NCBI GenBank assembly: GCA_009779295.1
Contig: WREN01000015.1
Location: 1 to 16,262, forward strand
Direction of reading: 5' to 3'
Length of the DNA stretch: 16,262 bases
From: Oscillospiraceae bacterium
GTDB taxonomy: Bacteria; Bacillota; Clostridia; Oscillospirales; CAG-272
In this document: positions 13,520 to 16,262 of the stretch, piece by piece
Layout of the letters: every line of letters begins with the position of its first letter
How positions within the stretch are numbered: the stretch's first letter is position 1
The notes under the pieces: model-generated
What the model saw: the letters and a program-made list of their open reading frames with translations, nothing else
Told to the model about the DNA's origin: nothing
The model's database searches: none
Position numbers and translations under genes: made by a program

Positions 13520-14989
13520 TTAATTTTCTGCCCTATACATCTCCAGAATCTTATCCAATTCCGTAATCGCCTTCTCCATTAAACTCTCGCAGTCGGAGAC
13601 AAAATTCCTGCCTCCCAAAGCGGTATTGCCGAAAACATTGAAAATTCCACCGAAATTGTATATGCGTCCGAGGTCGTAGGAAGTCGTACTGAAAATCAAG
13701 TCGAGCATAGCGCTCGATTCCGTATCGCGTATCAAACGGTTGTTGAGGATCTTATCGTAAAAGGCGTACTGCACAGTATCGCCGGCATAACGCGCCATTG
13801 CGTCGATAATAACGCCGACACGTTCGAGGTTAGCGATCGGAACCGTTATCGGTACGCACACGCCCGGAACAGCTATCGTGCTGACGTGATTGAAATACCC
13901 GTCCTGTTCGATGTTGTATTTAGGAGTAGGCAGCACGCCGAAATCTATTTCGCTTTCGCGCGTTATCTGTTCGTTTACGAATATCAGCGCGCATATCCTG
14001 AACAACGCGCGGTTTTCGCAGAACATCGTAGTCGCCGCGTTCCAAACTGTAGCGTGATTTGATTTTATGTCGTCCGCGTAAATAACGTGATCCTTATCGT
14101 AAAATTTATAAACGTTTTCCATAACGTTTATCGAACGGTTGTTGAGAATAGTAATATCAAGCCCGCCGTCTTTTGATTTCTTAGTTACATGCTCGCCCGC
14201 TCCGTAGAACAGAGTAAACATGAGTTGCCTGTCCGCCAGAATTCCCCATCTGTCCTCGTAATCCATAACGCCGTCGCCGTTCAAATCCATTGAAACGCTG
14301 CGCATCATTTCATATAATTTATCCTGTGTCCATTTTCCGGTATTTACAAGCTCATAGGGATTTTCCAAATTGAAATCGGTTATTAATTTTTTATTAAAAA
14401 ATGTAACCAAAGTACAATATTTATCAAGCACGCCGATATCGCCCGTCGTAAAATACAGTTTATCGTATATCGTGAGCTGGTCGTTCGCATTTTGGTCCCA
14501 CCACGGCGCTTCCAGATATAATCCGGGTACGATATTCAAGTCTAAAAGCAATTTATCCTGCGCAAGCGACGAAGCCTGGCTTATAACCGGCATAACCATA
14601 TCGTATTCGTCGTCGCCGGTCAAAATACTCTTCCGCGCTTTTGCTGAGAGGTCGGCAAAACTTGAAGCAATTATAACCGTAATTTTGAAATTAAATTTAT
14701 CTTCAATTAAAACGTTGCGCATACGGACGGCGTCATTGAGGACTTCGCCCGTTTCAACTTCGGAGTAAATTTCTTTTTGCTCATAATCGCCTGCGCCGGG
14801 TCCGGTAATAAACGCGCGGAATTCATAGCCGTCGAAATCGTATGGCTTTTCCGGATATAACGTATTATAATCAATTACGGTTTCTGAAACGGATTCGGTC
14901 GTTTTATTTTCTGTATTCTTTATTGTTTCTGAACCGCATGAGATAAAAAATACAATAATCAAAATCAAACAAAAAATTCTTTTACACAT
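13520..14989 (-). CDS. Extracellular solute-binding lipoprotein (ABC family 1-like)
   Basis: A 489-residue protein with a lipoprotein signal (MCKRIFCLILIIVFFISC; modified cysteine C18), a Thr/Ser/Glu linker, then a two-lobed periplasmic-binding-type body: YEFRAFITG opening, RNVLIEDKFNFKITV, ILTGDDEYDMVMPV, DLNIVPGLYLEAPWWDQ, and GKWTQDKLYEMM. A calcium-loop-like DLNGDGVMDYEDRWG at about 235-249 is common in sugar-binding proteins of Clostridia. A large oligosaccharide or similar ligand is likely but not proven. No permease or ATPase gene is nearby, so it is an orphan here. The ATG at 14989 overlaps the upstream gene's stop by 8 bases; another ATG at 15001 adds four residues but has AGGA only two bases upstream. 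Confidence 0.85.
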   Translation of the reverse strand: MCKRIFCLILIIVFFISCGSETIKNTENKTTESVSETVIDYNTLYPEKPYDFDGYEFRAFITGPGAGDYEQKEIYSEVETGEVLNDAVRMRNVLIEDKFNFKITVIIASSFADLSAKARKSILTGDDEYDMVMPVISQASSLAQDKLLLDLNIVPGLYLEAPWWDQNANDQLTIYDKLYFTTGDIGVLDKYCTLVTFFNKKLITDFNLENPYELVNTGKWTQDKLYEMMRSVSMDLNGDGVMDYEDRWGILADRQLMFTLFYGAGEHVTKKSKDGGLDITILNNRSINVMENVYKFYDKDHVIYADDIKSNHATVWNAATTMFCENRALFRICALIFVNEQITRESEIDFGVLPTPKYNIEQDGYFNHVSTIAVPGVCVPITVPIANLERVGVIIDAMARYAGDTVQYAFYDKILNNRLIRDTESSAMLDLIFSTTSYDLGRIYNFGGIFNVFGNTALGGRNFVSDCESLMEKAITELDKILEMYRAEN

Positions 14990-16148
14990 AATAATTACCA
15001 TATTCCTTTACAGTTTCATACATAGCGATTAAATTTTCGGGAGGAGTGCACGGTGATAAATTATTCGCTTCTTTGATTAGGAAGTTTTTGCACGGGAGAA
15101 CGTCTTCGAGGATGCGTTTCGTTTCCTTGCGAACGTCGTCCTCGGTGCCGTATAACAGTATCTGCACGTGAGGGCCGCCGTAGATGAATACATTTTCGCC
15201 GATGTCGCGCACCAATTCGCCGTGGTTGACGGGGAAGCCCGTATCGAAACTTCTCACGTTGAGTTCGTCGCGTATCGTTTTGAAATGACGCACAGCGTCG
15301 CCGCATAGGTGGATACCGTTCGGATTCTTCATCGTTGACAGCGAGGATAAAAGTTTTTTGTGGCAGGGAAGGATATATTTTATGTAGTCGGCTTTCGAAA
15401 GCAGCGCGATGCTGTCGTCGGCGAAACCCATGGAGTCAGGCATCTCTGTAATCCCGAAATGCTTGCGCAGGGTTTTGATCCGGTTAATTTCGTTTTCCAC
15501 TATATAATCAAGCAAAGCCAGAGCGAATTCCGTGTCGTCGTATAAATCCATGCAAAATTCCGTCGCTCCGTACAAACTGCACGCGACCGTCATAGGGCCG
15601 TCCGTGCCCATTCCGAAACTATTGCTTGCGTATATAGGGATGCCGTTCCATGTATAACCCTCTTTTGCTTTGTTTTGGAAAAACTCCAGATATTTAAAAG
15701 TTTTCTGCGAAACTTCATTGAACGGATCAATTAAACCGTTGTCGAAAATTTTATATTTGTTATCTTCGTTTATCATATGGTATGTACTCGGTTCATTTTT
15801 GCCGTTGTACGCTATTTCGCAGCCAAACCATGCCGGCTCGAATATATTCTGCCAATCGTCATATATATGGTATCTTGTGTTTTCGTTTACGCCCATATAT
15901 TTATCCCAGACGAGATTATTCAGGCTGTACTCCTGAAACTGACATTGAATTTCGATCATTGTTTCGGGGTTTTCGAAATACTGCCGGAACGTTACGTTAT
16001 CGGTGTTGAGTTTATCATCCATCAGTATCATGCGCGGATTGCTCGCTATAGACATTTGGATACGGGGCTGTTTGCCTTGTTTGCATAATTCGGAGAACTG
16101 CGCGAATTCTTCGTTGTGCTTTTCAATATTATAATTCAAAATAATCAT
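14982..16148 (-). CDS. Uroporphyrinogen-decarboxylase-fold protein, corrinoid methyltransferase (MtaA-like) type
   Basis: A 388-residue cytosolic protein of the URO-D superfamily. The C-terminal half is diagnostic: GIHLCGDAVRHF (H280, C282), VRSFDTGFPV, IYGGPHVQILLYGTEDDV, and NNLSPCTPPENLIAMYETVKEYGNY (C367). A His-x-Cys pair plus a later Cys is the zinc-ligand pattern of MtaA/MtbA-type methyltransferases, which pass methyl groups between corrinoid proteins and a thiol. True heme-pathway URO-D lacks this pattern. The substrate is unknown, and no corrinoid protein is encoded in the window. The ATG at 16148 has AGGA directly against it; a TTG three codons in would have nine-base spacing and may be the true start. 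It is first in a two-gene operon and overlaps the solute-binding lipoprotein. Confidence 0.85.
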   Translation of the reverse strand: MIILNYNIEKHNEEFAQFSELCKQGKQPRIQMSIASNPRMILMDDKLNTDNVTFRQYFENPETMIEIQCQFQEYSLNNLVWDKYMGVNENTRYHIYDDWQNIFEPAWFGCEIAYNGKNEPSTYHMINEDNKYKIFDNGLIDPFNEVSQKTFKYLEFFQNKAKEGYTWNGIPIYASNSFGMGTDGPMTVACSLYGATEFCMDLYDDTEFALALLDYIVENEINRIKTLRKHFGITEMPDSMGFADDSIALLSKADYIKYILPCHKKLLSSLSTMKNPNGIHLCGDAVRHFKTIRDELNVRSFDTGFPVNHGELVRDIGENVFIYGGPHVQILLYGTEDDVRKETKRILEDVLPCKNFLIKEANNLSPCTPPENLIAMYETVKEYGNYYV

Positions 16149-16167
16149 TCCTATCTATTTTTTCTCT

Positions 16168-16196
16168 ATTATAACACAAATCTTAAAAAAATGCAA
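16168..16196 (-). promoter_or_regulatory. Minus-strand promoter of the methyltransferase / solute-binding operon
   Basis: On the minus strand, TTGCAT (16196-16191), 17 bases, then TATAAT (16173-16168) with TG just upstream in TGTTATAAT (extended -10). The start codon lies about 20 bases beyond the -10. Confidence 0.75.
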
Positions 16197-16200
16197 AAAA

Positions 16201-16231
16201 ACTTGACTTTTTTATATTTCAAGTTTATAAT
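16201..16231 (+). promoter_or_regulatory. Plus-strand divergent promoter with an inverted repeat
   Basis: TTGACT (16203-16208), 17 bases, TATAAT (16226-16231). Its -35 is only six bases from the -35 of the divergent minus-strand promoter. ACTTGA (16201-16206) and TCAAGT (16219-16224) form an inverted repeat around the -35 and spacer, a possible operator able to control both directions. Confidence 0.75.
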
Positions 16232-16251
16232 TTAAAAAAGGAGTGATATAA

Positions 16252-16262
16252 ATGGCAATAAA
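16252..16262 (+). CDS. Start of a gene cut off by the window end
   Basis: ATG at 16252 lies eight bases after AAGGAG (16238-16243) and 20 bases past a strong -10. Only MAI and part of a fourth codon are visible, so the product is unknown. The promoter and ribosome site make it a convincing gene start, divergent from the methyltransferase operon. Confidence 0.7.

Noticed and set aside
14370..14768. 132-residue plus-strand open frame
   Set aside because: It is antisense to the solute-binding lipoprotein and has the Ser-rich composition typical of a shadow frame.
14982..16148. Heme-pathway uroporphyrinogen decarboxylase (hemE)
   Set aside because: The His-x-Cys plus Cys pattern and the absence of heme genes nearby fit the corrinoid methyltransferase branch instead.

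Overview
The window looks like chromosomal DNA from a low-to-mid GC Gram-positive anaerobe, most likely an uncultured Clostridia member. The reasons are strong GGAGG-type ribosome sites, frequent TTG/GTG starts, sigma-A type promoters (several with an extended TGn -10), lipoprotein signal peptides, and protein families common in gut Clostridia. No rRNA, tRNA, CRISPR array, insertion sequence or phage gene is visible. The lineage is inferred from style, not from a marker gene.

Region 1 (about 190-10595, + strand) is one long apparent operon behind a consensus promoter (TTGACA-17-TATAAT, 191-219). In order it encodes: a soluble coiled-coil protein with two zinc ribbons (361-777); a 991-residue zinc-ribbon membrane protein with six tandem ~115-residue extracellular repeats (893-3868); a membrane-anchored helical protein (3893-4774); a zinc-ribbon membrane protein with a transglutaminase-like domain (4774-6129); a lipoprotein (6164-6751); a third zinc-ribbon membrane protein that carries a copy of the lipoprotein's domain (6802-8070); and a DUF2339-family protein with about 22 membrane segments (8097-10595). 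The shared plan of cytoplasmic zinc ribbon, Gln/Pro-rich linker, one membrane helix and extracellular domain resembles the YvbJ/TcaA type of Firmicutes envelope protein. The operon is best read as an uncharacterised cell-envelope assembly. Its promoter holds a sequence close to the Bacillus Zur box.

Region 2 (10599-13517) holds three separately promoted + strand genes: a PLP enzyme of the cystathionine gamma-synthase/beta-lyase family with an operator-like palindrome at its promoter, an APH-fold small-molecule kinase, and a probable GyrI-like effector-binding protein. A bidirectional terminator (13483-13517) closes the block.

Region 3 (13520-16148, - strand) is a two-gene operon. A uroporphyrinogen-decarboxylase-fold protein with the zinc-ligand pattern of corrinoid methyltransferases (MtaA type) overlaps a downstream extracellular solute-binding lipoprotein. 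Its promoter is back-to-back with a strong + strand promoter for a gene that begins at 16252 and runs off the window. At the left edge, the first 62 bases may hold the start of a - strand gene.
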